A stretch of DNA of 64,000 nt, from NCBI RefSeq assembly GCF_000002235.5, contig NW_022145596.1, forward strand, positions 2,315,852 through 2,379,851. Direction: 5' to 3'. This stretch comes from Strongylocentrotus purpuratus. Taxonomy: Eukaryota; Echinodermata; Echinoidea; Camarodonta; Strongylocentrotidae. Of the stretch, positions 22,824 to 33,670 are shown one piece after another; within the stretch, counting starts at the first letter, position 1; every line of letters begins with the position of its first letter. The notes beneath the pieces were generated by a model. The model was not told the origin of the DNA and ran no database searches. It was given only the letters and a program-made list of their open reading frames with translations. Position numbers and translations under genes: made by a program.

Positions 22824-25364
22824 CCTCTATCTCTGTGTGTCTCTCTGTGTCTGTCTCTCTCTGTGTCTCTGTGTCTCTCTTTCTCTCTCTTTCTATCTGT
22901 TTCTTGTTCCTCATAAAAACTTGAAAACGTGAAACCGGTATTTTTGTAGTTTTGTTTTCATCTAATAATAAATTTTCTCTTGAAATTTCTTACCCCCCTC
23001 CCTTTTATTTTCACTCCATCCCTATTTCTAATTTTCCACATCACCACACCTCTTTTCTACACACTCTCTCACTTAACTCCTTCAAATCTGAAACCAATCT
23101 TCTTCTTTTCTTCCCATAAAATGGTGGGGGAGGAGATGGGCTTGTGCGCCGACGGTCTCTCTTATTTGAAATTCAATCTGATTTCTGATCGTTTGGGTAA
23201 GATATTATTATCGTTCCGTTGGGTAATTCCAAATGGGTTGCTCAACTGCCACCGTGTCTCCCTACACTAGTTTATCGAGTATCATTTATTCAGACTATTG
23301 ACTTCTGTATCTACAAAATGGCGCCTTCTCTTTGCCACCCGGGGTTTCAAATTGTCATCACTTATAGCTCTGCGTTAATAACCTAGCAGGAACGTAGATA
23401 TTGAATAACGTGCATATTGTTTGAAAGTTAATTGTCATAAATCACATCCTGTTTCGGAAAAAAAAAAAGAATGGTTACATTTTAAAAAATCCAGACCTTT
23501 ATTATTTCTTACCATTATTTTTATCGGATTTTATATTAAAAAACTTTGATAGTTGTTGATGCAATTACAATTTATATTGATTTTAATTCTCGTGGAATGT
23601 GTTTACGATCAAAGGAAGTGTCATTAAATATTGCCATTATGTTTTCTCGTATTTATCATCATACAGCAACAAAAACAAAACAAAACAAAATAAACACACT
23701 GCAATAACAACAAAAAAGGGGGTTTTCGGGATAATATTACAGGAAATTTCGCTCGTATAAGTGTAAGTTGGTGCCAAAAGCTTCCTTTCGCAATCATATT
23801 AAAGGGCATACATGACATAGCGGTTTGGCGCTATGTACGAACCACGAGAGAACTAAGAGAAATACACTTAACAGCTAAATTATTCATACCTTTACCAAGT
23901 TTTGTGAATAATTGATATGCCCCTATTCATGTTTCTTCAGAATGTGACATATTAAAGTTCACATCTAAAAGTATTCAACAAAGGCCCATATTCAACCATA
24001 CAGTCCACCTTTCATTACGGTAAACACAAGAAATATAAAATTTACAAGGGGTATGAATAATTCATTTGTTAACTGTATAATTTATAACGACTATTTTCAA
24101 GGCAATGCTTTGTTCACACTCTGTAGAATGTTTTGAAGGTTCATGGTAACCGTCTACTGTCTTGTGAACTATTGAATCATTCTTATACAAGGACTCTCTT
24201 GTGTACGTATGGAACATTTCCTAAACGCTTTCTAATGATGTTTATCATACTCATGCTTAAAGCATCTGAGGTTTGTTTGGATAATCCTCAAAAATTGAAA
24301 ACGACATCCACACTGTAGCCATTCCAAACGTTAAAAACAAGGCGTGAGACATCTGTTTTAATACACCTCGTGATACTTGCACTATTGAGGTTTATGTGGA
24401 AACCCTGTCATTAATCTACTTTTGTCTGTGTTTGATGTTTCAGGGTAACTTCTTTGGTCCTCTTGATGACAGTGGGTTTCTTGCCCGAGCTGAAGCTCTA
24501 GCTGCTGTCGATGTCATGTCCTCTATGGTGAAGACTAGTCAACCTCATATGACCATCAAGAACGACACCAACTACTCTCATCATCACGCCGTCAACAGCG
24601 GTATGCATCCAGCACACTTCGCCCCGACATCATCTCCAGTATCACGTGGTCTCCCTCATCATCACAGCATGGATCATGGTGAGTTCCTTGACATCTCAGC
24701 AGCAGCTAGCCTTCCCGGAAGTGGTCCTGGACCAGGATTGTCCGATGTCCAGAGCGCAGCAGCAGCAGCGGCGGCGGCAGCGGCCGTGTCGCATCAATCA
24801 TCCTTCACGCCACTACCAGGTACCGGTGGTCATTTCAACCCGATGAATACGATGATGCCGCATGGTATGGGCATGCACGACATCGACACTGATCCTCGAG
24901 AGTTGGAAGCATTCGCAGAGCGGTTCAAACAACGCAGGATAAAGCTCGGCGTCACCCAAGCCGACGTCGGTAAAGCTCTGGCAAACCTGAAGCTTCCTGG
25001 CGTAGGATCACTCAGTCAGAGTACTATCTGTAGGTTTGAGAGTCTTACACTCAGTCACAACAACATGATTGCTCTTAAACCCATCCTAGCGGCATGGCTG
25101 GATGAGGCGGAGGCTGCTGCAAGAGATAATCGAAATTCACCTGGTATCCTTGACAACGGAGACAAAAAACGAAAGCGAACGAGCATCGCTGCTCCTGAGA
25201 AACGTTCCCTTGAAGCATACTTTACCGTCCAACCAAGACCATCAAGTGAGAAAATAGCAGCCATTGCTGAGAAACTGGACTTGAAAAAGAACGTGGTACG
25301 CGTTTGGTTCTGTAACCAACGCCAGAAGCAAAAGAGAATGAAATACTCGGCGCAACCGAGGTGA
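16600..25364 (+). CDS. POU class 4 homeobox transcription factor (Brn-3/POU4), two coding exons
   Basis: The coding sequence joins 16600-16731 and 24444-25364, giving 350 residues. POU4 factors are nuclear DNA-binding regulators of sensory-neuron differentiation. Exon 1 starts MMNMKEHVGMHPPP and ends in an R-R-x-C segment like vertebrate POU4. Exon 2 opens with GFLARAEALAAVD, the conserved POU-IV N-terminal motif. Then come His-rich stretches, an 11-residue alanine run and the POU-specific domain (about 192-268), starting DTDPRELEAFAERFKQRRIK. The homeodomain (about 285-344) includes KKRKRTSIAAPEKRSLEAYF and the recognition helix NVVRVWFCNQRQKQKRMK, the class IV signature. The two-exon layout with the intron after exon 1 matches vertebrate POU4 genes. 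The protein stops soon after the homeodomain, as in the family. Only one such gene is visible. Confidence 0.95.
22560..22895. repeat. CT-rich simple repeat in POU4 intron
   Basis: CT tracts at about 22575-22630 and 22787-22825, then CTGTGTCTCT variants to 22890, with ordinary sequence between. Confidence 0.88.
23862..24078. mobile_element. MITE copy A, about 217 bp, TA-flanked
   Basis: The ends are inverted: ATACACTTAAC...AATTATTCATACC at the left, and GGTATGAATAATT...GTTAACTGTAT at the right. They share about 24 of 29 terminal positions. Outer bases are TA, suggesting a Tc1/mariner-type MITE. A diverged second copy lies at 63742-63960. Confidence 0.75.
24444..25364 (+). CDS. POU4 coding exon 2 (POU-specific domain and homeodomain)
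   Basis: Starts GGT AAC TTC after a TTTGATGTTTCAG acceptor and runs 306 codons to TGA at 25362-25364. The open frame extends 48 bases upstream to 24396, but that part is intronic: it precedes the acceptor and lacks similarity. It encodes the POU-IV motif, low-complexity linker, POU-specific domain and homeodomain in one exon. Confidence 0.95.
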   Translation, partial: GNFFGPLDDSGFLARAEALAAVDVMSSMVKTSQPHMTIKNDTNYSHHHAVNSGMHPAHFAPTSSPVSRGLPHHHSMDHGEFLDISAAASLPGSGPGPGLSDVQSAAAAAAAAAAVSHQSSFTPLPGTGGHFNPMNTMMPHGMGMHDIDTDPRELEAFAERFKQRRIKLGVTQADVGKALANLKLPGVGSLSQSTICRFESLTLSHNNMIALKPILAAWLDEAEAAARDNRNSPGILDNGDKKRKRTSIAAPEKRSLEAYFTVQPRPSSEKIAAIAEKLDLKKNVVRVWFCNQRQKQKRMKYSAQPR

Positions 25365-25524
25365 GAGTCCTCCCAAGCTCTCAAAATCAAACTGAAAAGT
25401 GGAAGAAATATAGGACTTCCTAAGAGACCTGTGATTACAATATTTTCCAATTTGCCACATGACTTTTGTGAATTATTCTAGCTGCCAATTCGAGGGTAAA
25501 CACTGGTAGCCATTGTCCTGTTTC

Positions 25525-25559
<35 letters not shown>

Positions 25560-25860
25560 GAGCCGACCTGGGATGGACGATATAAAAAGAAGTGAACAAA
25601 AAGCTAGCCAATCAATAGCGATTATCGTATTTCTTCATCGAGTGGTGACAGGCGAAGCAGGGAAAGCAGCTATTCCTTTGCCTTACATGTTGTATAGTCA
25701 TGTATAGAAATGTAGACAAACCTTGTATTGTTATCCTGTGACCGTTACACCTGTACTGTACACAGTAATGAAATAATGCATCACACAGCTCGGCTTAATA
25801 CGTTTAGGTCCGAAGCTTCCGATAAATGCTCCTTTGGTAACAATCAATAAAGAAAGAAAG
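25365..25860 (+). other. POU4 3' UTR (probable)
   Basis: Unique sequence after the stop codon, with a (CT)n tract at 25527-25557. AATAAA at 25846-25851 is the first good polyadenylation signal, about 480 bases past the stop. The exact cleavage site is unknown. Confidence 0.5.
25846..25851 (+). terminator. candidate POU4 polyadenylation signal
   Basis: AATAAA in the context CAATCAATAAAGAAAG. Its position suits a 3' UTR of about 0.5 kb. Confidence 0.45.
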
Positions 25861-27640
25861 CGAAAATGTTTTAATTGAATGCTTCAGATCAATTTTAGGA
25901 TGTTCTGACTCTGACTTGATGAATAATGTAAACAGTGATATGAATTAACATGAAAAGGGAATTTATTAAATTGTGTCAAATCAAGTAAAATAACATGTAC
26001 ACATACTTGCAGATTTGAAATGACGATAATGATGAAAATCACAGAATTTATGAATAATTTATCTCCAGTATAAACATTAAAATACTTGTAAATTGTTGAT
26101 TTATCATTTGACCTATATAATTATATTATGACCTACAATTATTCATTTTGACAGGGTTGAAGTTTGTTCCAGCTCTAACAAAAAATAAAAAGATCAAATT
26201 ATACACTTTTAAAGCAACTGTAAAGGTGCTGAAACCTCACATTCAGCTCATAAGAACAAACACAATGATTTCAATTTGGGTATCATTTTAGGAAGCGACC
26301 GGACAAACCATTGATTTTCTAGTTCTGTCACGTAATTGCGGTGTTTTAATGGATTAGATTTTTGGTGCTAAAAGACGATTTCTACTGCCCCTGCTCTCTT
26401 CGCCTCCTATTTGTGTTATCATGATAAACCATTGTCATTGTTTGCTTGATATGTGCTGGTGAGTTTAATATTGTTCAAAGCGTGCACTGTATACGCTACG
26501 CTGCTATAGGCAGACATGAACACGTATATCTAGGTCACGTGTACACCAGATTGGCGGGCAATTGTTCATAAAATTCGTGATTGTTATCTCTACGAATCGT
26601 CTGCTTTACTTCAGGGTGATATCCCGAGCACTCAACTTTCAGTCAGTGCATTTTAGACTTGATTATAATATAATATAGTACAATGTGGGAAATATTCAAA
26701 TAATATTCTATTGTTATAAACAAAGCAATGTACTTTTCTAGGCAAACAACACAATAATTTTCGTGTAGGAGGGTTAATATAATTATTATGATAATAATAT
26801 ATTGCATTTATCTGTTAATAGTATGCATATATTATTGTTGCTATGTCGGACATGTCTCGGTAAAACTCTGGGTTAGCTACAGCAACCTTTGTAGTGGATG
26901 TTTATGTATTTACAATTATGAATAATATTATGAGCTGTAGCCTATTCATGCATAATATACCCATGATTTTTTTAAATGTTAAAATCACGTACTGCCTTAT
27001 TCCTATCATCATCTAAATGAAAAATAACAACATTAATTAAAAAAAGACGAGTTTGAATGTATTAATTAATTTTAAAAAAAGAAGTTGGTCATATAAGAGA
27101 ATTTCTTTACGTTAAAGTATATATCACACAGAATAGAGTGATAAACGAGTAATATTTGGAGGCATGTGAAATTGAAAGTTTGCTTGTTATTACCAATTGA
27201 GACCATGAGAAGGTGAATAATCAAAGTTTTATATTATATTAAAGACATCATTCTTCTTTCTTTTTTCTTACAAACAAAAAATAAATTTAAAAATATCCCA
27301 AGGAGAAAGATTTGTCTTTTAAAAAAAAATAGATTAATCTCCCATCAAATTTGGTTGATCAATAAAAATGAGTATATTGTTCAAATGTCTTTTCATAAAC
27401 AGATTTAATACTTTAACAAATACGACCATGAATTTCAGTAATTCTCTTTTTGGGAAAAGCAAAAGAAGCTAGATAATGCGATGGAAGATATATGTCAAGA
27501 AATGAACAGAGGAATTATCATTCGGGATTATAATTCGCAAATTTAGCTGCATAGAAAAACAATTTCCGTCAATAAATTATGAAAATAGGTGAATTCCCTT
27601 ACCAACGAATATAGGCTAGGTGACAGATCAGATAAACAAA
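25861..27640. other. intergenic, AT-rich, no gene seen
   Basis: AT-rich, with TTAATTAA-type homeodomain-like words. CACGTG near 26536 and ATGCATAATAT near 26948 are noted as possible factor sites only. Confidence 0.5.
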
Positions 27641-27676
27641 AGACAGAGAGGAAGGAAGAGAGAGATAGAGGGGGAA

Positions 27677-27710
<34 letters not shown>

Positions 27711-27715
27711 AGGAA
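27641..27715. repeat. GA microsatellite ending in a G run
   Basis: GAGAGA tract at about 27677-27700 followed by about ten G. Confidence 0.85.
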
Positions 27716-29540
27716 CGTACTGGAAATGACCAATACTGCATATTTAATTGGCTTTCCGCAAATTTACTTTGGCGCGACAAAAATGAGTAAAACGGGAAGA
27801 ATGAAGGGGAGAAAATATCGGTCATAATTTCGGCAAGAAGAGGAAAAAAAGGGAAAGGGAATGAGTTTGTGTGTTTAACTGCATATGATGGAAGGTAACT
27901 CTAGGAGTCATGTGTGATACGAGGATGAGACGAGATGTGATCGGCTAATTTACTGCCACTCACCCACGCCTGGCTGCCCCGTCGATATACCGCGGCTGCC
28001 CTGGCCTGGCATGCATGCCGACTCAAGCCGCTGGTCGTATGGTCTTAGCTTCAATTTGATGAGATATTATAGCGGTGCGAAGTAGCTTTTCGCGCCGATC
28101 ACACGGGCGTGAAAAATGAAGGCGCCCATGCATGGCACGTCAATTTCTCTGGTTTTGTTACCTCCCGTGCTCCAATACATCCCCTTTTCTCTGTACTCCC
28201 TTTCATCTTTTTTTCCTCAGAGTAGGAATTCTCAACAATGCTAATTAGCAAGCAACTATAATTAGCTATCCACTATTATACTGTGACAGAAGGCCCGTTC
28301 GGTAGAATTCGTTCCTTACGGCAATGATATTCACGGTATACTCTGATGGGTCGTTCAGAATTCATCGACTGGCTCCCACACGTTGAGGGGTAATTATCTT
28401 CTATAGAACAGATATATGTCATTTTTAATAATTGGTTTAAGGTCCATCTATATGGCCTCTGTCGGGCATTGTAGGGGTGATGTTATGACTCTATACTCAT
28501 CGAATTCATGGACTTGCTTTTCAGAGATTAATTTGATTTTTTCCCCTTCTAAATACCACCAATTTCCAGAATTAATCTCTTATTTTCTTAGTGCTTCAAT
28601 GACGATTTTGGTTTTAAAGAACCTAGACAAAAACTGGGGCAACGCCAGACAATTTATAATAGGAGTGTTGGATCAAAATGTGACGAGAAGGTGGTCGAAA
28701 ATATTTTTTACAAGTTTGTTCTCAAATGTATATTTTGTGATCTGAAAATGAAAATCTTCCACAGAATATTTTGAATGGGGAGGGGGGGGGGGGGGGGTGT
28801 AGGACCCCAACATCTCCTTCTACAGATGTCTCTGTGTTCAATGGTATAGGTTGGATCTAGCTATTGAGGGGGGCACTTCCATGGGGGGGGGGGTATTGAA
28901 TCTACAATTTGATCAGTGAAATAAAAATAATCGTCACCGCTATGTTAACTTTAACTTCAGGGTTATTAAATATATCCTAAAGCCCTTTCCAGTAACTAAA
29001 GGGTTTTTTGTGCTCTAGACTACACTGATGTAGTTTCACGTAATTATATAGTCGTACCCTACACAGCCAGTGATTGAAAAAATAAAAGGAATTGTAGATT
29101 GCGTTTCAGTGTCAGGGTAGAGTCTGTTACTGTAGATTAATTCATGAGATGAAACACTGTGTATAATATAACCATCGTGGACTTGGCGGTAAGCTATAAA
29201 AAAAAAATCCACACTAAAGCCATTGATATCACATGAGCAAGAACCCCCTACGACAGACGATGCATTATTTCATTACTTAATTCACAATATGAGTCATTAA
29301 CAGAATGTTGTCCTCATTATAATATGTATATGATATTTTCTATGTACAGATTCGTATGATGTAAAATCTGCTTTCTGTTTGATTATGACACTGACCAGAA
29401 GAAACGAAACGGAGATTGTATTTCTAATGAAAATTGTAAATAATTATCATTCTCGATGTAAAGTGAGGAGAACATGTGAAAAGTACAATTATCAGGAAAA
29501 TAAATCACTTAAATTATTGAAAACATTGTGATTGTATTTT
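27716..29540. other. intergenic; CpG-richer patch 27950-28160 and poly-G near 28780
   Basis: No gene is recognised. 27950-28160 is GC-richer and non-repetitive (TGCCCCGTCGATATACCGCGG, GCATGCATGC, CCATGCATGG). Two G runs, about 17 G at 28780-28797 and about 11 G near 28884, occur in otherwise plain DNA. The frame 28416-28745 has no family features. Confidence 0.45.
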
Positions 29541-29549
29541 TGTGTCCAA

Positions 29550-29554
29550 AAGAC

Positions 29555-29585
<31 letters not shown>

Positions 29586-30027
29586 TAGGGAGAGGGAGAG
29601 AGTGGTGGAGAGAGGGGAAGATAGAGAAAGAGAGAGAGAGAAATGAGAGAGAGAGAGTGAGAGAGAGTAAGGGAGAGAGAATATGGGAGGGAGAGTAAGG
29701 GAAAGAGAGGCAGAGAGAGAGAGAGAAAATGAGAGAGAGAGAGTGAGAGAGAGTAAGGGAGAGAGAATATGGGAGGGAGAGTAAGGGAGAGAGAGGCAGA
29801 GAGAGAGAGAGAGAGAAAGAGTAATACGTGAGGGAGAAAGAGAGAGAGACAGAGAGAGAGAGAGAGATAAAGAAAGAAAGAGACAGGGGAATGAGGGGCT
29901 GAGATGTAGAGAAATGGAGAGGGAAAGAGAGAGTGAGAAGGAGGGAAAAGCAAAGTGGACAAAAAGAGAGGGAGAGAAGCACACAGATCGACAGAGACAG
30001 ATACAGTAAGACAGACAAGGGAATGAT

Positions 30028-30074
<47 letters not shown>

Positions 30075-30075
30075 T
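29550..30075. repeat. long GA-rich block (about 520 bp) with an internal duplication
   Basis: GAGAGA throughout. Within it a unit containing AGTAAGGGAGAGAGAATATG occurs twice, about 86 bp apart (around 29665 and 29751), so part of the block grew by segmental tandem duplication. Long S/L-rich - strand frames are artefacts. Confidence 0.88.
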
Positions 30076-30245
30076 GCAGACAGGGGGTATGCGTAAAGGG
30101 AGAAAAAAAAAATGAAGTGCCTATCAAGATCTCATGACTTATACATGACTGTAGTTCATTATCTGCATATAGTTCAAAGAACTTTATTACAAAATAATAT
30201 GTATATCTGATATGATTGTCTTCGATGTAAATCAACAGGGGATAA

Positions 30246-30545
30246 CCGCGGTATATTGAATTGTTTTCAGTTGACCATCAACTGGGAGGTTGAGGGTTCA
30301 AAGCCTTAATCGATGAGTACCTGTATACTTGGCTTTTACAATGCATTCTATCTCAACTTGACTCCTGATACCCGGGTTAGTAAATATGTACCTGAGGATA
30401 AACATTTCTTGAATTTTTGAGCGCCTTTTCATGCATGACACATCGGCATACAGTAGTATATTAATTTGAAGGCATCTCGCGAGCGCAACGAGATGGTTTA
30501 TTGTTGAACATGCAATAGGCGCTGTATAAAAACGGAATAAGATTA
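30246..30545 (+). mobile_element. probable tRNA-derived SINE
   Basis: TTGACCATCAACTGGGAGG is followed by GAGGGTTCAAAGCC, which matches a pol III box B (GGTTCRANNCC) at the usual distance from a box A-like stretch. The 3' part has GAGCGCC and AGGCGCTGTATAAAAACGG, resembling the tail of other SINEs in this window. The boundaries are approximate and no target duplication was identified. Confidence 0.5.
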
Positions 30546-31680
30546 TACTGATCGTTATTTATATATTCAAAAAATATATCCTAGTTATCTGTCTATACAA
30601 ATTTAGCATCTACTCCATTCTCTCATGATACTGCCTTGCAACAAATGAGTTAATGTGTGAGTAAAGCATGGTGTGCATGGTATAAAACAACATCATTCCA
30701 TCTAAAGTATAAGATCTATAATATAGGCAAGCAGTTCTTCATTCTGCATAATAATGTCTGAAATAATTTTAAAAGCAAGCTTCATTTTCACGCTTTTCCC
30801 TTCTTAACAATCATGGAACTTCTCCACATCTATTTTTTTCTTCAAATTGAAATTGAAAGATATGATTCCGAAAGTTTACATCAAAAATCTATCTCGTTTA
30901 TGTGCACGACCTTTAAAGTCATAATCCATGTGAGTAGTACTTACGTAGGGAGAATTGGATATGATCGAGTTGTGTTCTTTGTTTTTGTTTCGTTACATGA
31001 ACTCCTGTACCCACGTCATTATAAGCCTATATAATTAGTCATAAAGTCACATCGTATGATAAAAAATAACACATCAAACAGCTTCGACGGAAACAATAGA
31101 TAACTATAAGTTCATTAATTCCACTGTCATTTTTCCAAGTCTTGAGAAGCGACTAGGAAAATATCACATGGTGTATGCTACTCTTCTGTCTCGTGGTAAT
31201 CTGAATGGGATGGGTACAGCGATCAGATGATTTCATCGCTTATAAACGAGTCAATTCATCGAATTAAAACGACTCATTTAATTAGTAAAATTATCGGGTC
31301 ATTCATAGGAGCATTGTCATAACGCCAGACCGTTGATTGTTTGGTATTGTGTGTTTAGAAGACTCAATTCAGTTCAAAAGGATACAAAATAAGAGTATGG
31401 ATATGATTATGATATTAACATTTTTCATTTTTGTAATCATTTTCATTGGAGCATGCTCAACTTAACACAGACCAATAAGGATCGTTTATTGATGATTATA
31501 TTTATTCTTTTAAATTTGACCCACCAAATGCAATAACAATGTTAATCATATTCTCGAACAGATAATACACTTGTTTTATCTTCGGCAATCGTTATCGAGA
31601 TTAGATTCATTATCAGCATCGAAACCTGCCATGTATCCATTACTATTCCTGTGACAAGGAAGCTAACTTACGGTAGATGA
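30546..31680. other. intergenic, AT-rich
   Basis: No gene, RNA or clear repeat. The frame 30813-31034 has no recognisable features. Confidence 0.5.
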
Positions 31681-31765
31681 ACTAAGCACCAAACGAGGAT
31701 TCGAACCTTAAACCTCGTAATCACCCTATGCACGTTTAACGCTACTCGCAAAGAGTAGGGTGTTT
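31681..31765 (-). mobile_element. possible degraded tRNA-like SINE head
   Basis: On the - strand GGTTCGAATCC (31697-31707 as GGATTCGAACC) is an ideal pol III box B. About 35 bases upstream is only a weak box A. A clover leaf cannot be folded convincingly, so this is not a functional tRNA. Confidence 0.3.
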
Positions 31766-33330
31766 AGTGTGCCTTCATACACAACTAAAGTAATCTACAT
31801 ACTTCGGGATGGGCTGCATAGCCCTTTAAAGATCAACAGTATAAGAAGTAGAAAAGTTAAAATAATGTACTAATAAGACGGTGCTTCTATGTAGTCATAG
31901 AACTTTAGGGGAAGGTTCGTCTGTCAAACATGCCAATTATTATGTGTTATAAAATAATAAGATGATATTAATGAAAGTGAAGAAAAAAAAATATCATAAT
32001 TTCAGATTATAATATCGAAGCTTAAAAAGACGCACTCCTCTAAAGTGCTCATGCATTCTTTCTTTCATTCATTTCGGATTAAAGGTGTTTCATACTCTAA
32101 AATTATGATGTTTTTCTTTCTTTTTGCCGTATATTATGACAAAGCTCTCCTTCTGTTTCCCAAATGACTCCAGGACAAGCAGTGTATTATAAACCAGCCA
32201 CGACTAGCTTTAAAACACCTGCCTTTCTTTAGAAAACTGACATTGAGCTTATGTATAGTCGAGGCGAGGCGAAGACTGAGTCATGATTTTGATAGTACAA
32301 ATTATAATTACACCCCCGTCTTCCTAACGAAAAGACGGTCATAAATTTGCAGGAATCGTATTGATATCGCTAACGGAGGGATGTTCAGCCTAATTAGATA
32401 TTCACCGAAAGTTGTTATTCTCATATTCTTCAATATCAAATAGAAATCAAAAGTCAACATGAAAAGTGAATTAAAAATAAGATATTGATGAAAGTTAGGT
32501 TTCGGTGGTTAAAATCTATATCAATTCAAGGGGTATCGCTTGATGATTTCGATGAGGGGATGGGGTATCTGCCAAAAATTTCGAAGTGGTAAACAAGAAA
32601 AACAAAAATATACCTCTTTAAGTTTCCGGGAAAAAAAAAGACTAAATAAAGTTGTAAGTTGTCAACAAAAACTACGATATCTTCTGGGATGAACCCGGGG
32701 GAAGGAACCACATTTTCCCCATAGTGGCATTACAGATTTCATTAATTCTTGTAATTTTTCTTTTGACGTTTGCTTTAAAAAAAAAATCGAGTCTTACAAC
32801 TTAAATTCTTCAAAGTAGTTGGAATCATACCAATAAAATATAATGTAGAAAACACTTCTGCATAATTTAAGCTTATTCACATTTGAAGCTTTCCTATGAT
32901 AAATTCCACACTTTTTACCGTACTTTGTTTTATCTAAATTAGACATCTTAGAAAGGGCGCTTATAAACCTTAAGATGGGCTCCACGGCTCTTTGACAAAC
33001 CTCCTCCTTCATTCAGCAATGTAATTCTATTTTGTTCTATCCATAATTGATGTAGCATACCCATGCCAGGGTCTCGGATATTGATTCATTATAAAGGCTG
33101 CAAGAAAATTGTATCATTCAGCGTTGCTTGCAAACAGCGATTTAGCTGGGCCATCAAAAATTTATCCAAGTTATCGGGAATAGAAGTACTTCGGGATGCA
33201 GTCTACTAAACTAGCCGTGAATAATAGGCTAATTTTCGCCAGCATTAGTTTGGTATCACCGGCAGTTAATTAAGACATCAAGGAAAAGACAGGCGTACTA
33301 CACTCTTTGAAATTTCACACAAATGCTCTT
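31766..33330. other. intergenic, AT-rich
   Basis: No recognised gene or repeat. Short frames at 32526-32711 and 32794-33012 show no family features. Confidence 0.5.
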
Positions 33331-33379
33331 GTTTTATTTATTGGTGAAGATGGGAACATTGAATCGTGTACGTGCTTAT

Positions 33380-33670
33380 CATACCTACACTATGGTGACG
33401 CGTAAGAGTGCTTGTCTGCCCGGCATCTGTACTCTCATCCCACACACCCTGATGCAGACGACCATCTCTATAGCGATGAACAATTTTTTAGCGGCAAAAA
33501 GAGCGCGCAGTCACGTACGCGAGAGGCCAACGGGGAGCTGAGATGATGTATAGCCGGTGCAGTCGGCGTCACTGCACACTGCGTACCCGACACCGAGCTA
33601 CTCTCGTCATCTCGCTCGTGATGTATTCCGCATCGTATTTTCGACAAAAGCGCCAAAAATGCCCTTGGCG
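33380..33670. other. CpG-richer non-repetitive island
   Basis: GCGCGCAGTCACGTACGCGAG and CGGTGCAGTCGGCGTCACTG stand out against AT-rich flanks. It is not clearly coding on either strand. It may be an enhancer or the 5' end of an unannotated transcript; the sequence cannot decide. Confidence 0.35.

Larger units (their letters stand above)
16732..24443 (+). other. POU4 intron 1 (7.7 kb)
   Basis: Runs from GTAAGT at 16732 to TTTGATGTTTCAG ending at 24443. Mostly AT-rich and non-repetitive. It contains a CT-rich block (22575-22890), a MITE (23862-24078) and a small perfect hairpin with 8-bp stem at 23815-23836. No coding exon is seen inside; short frames such as 21636-21920 and 22980-23270 show no family features. 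Introns of such genes often hold enhancers, but none can be pointed to with confidence. Confidence 0.85.

Noticed and set aside
24396..24443. Upstream extension of the POU4 exon 2 frame
   Set aside because: It precedes a good splice acceptor and has no similarity to POU4; it is intron.
28416..28745. 109-residue frame
   Set aside because: No recognisable motif or splice context; AT-rich intergenic DNA.
29492..30235. 247-residue - strand frame rich in S and L
   Set aside because: Pure translation of GA-rich simple repeat.
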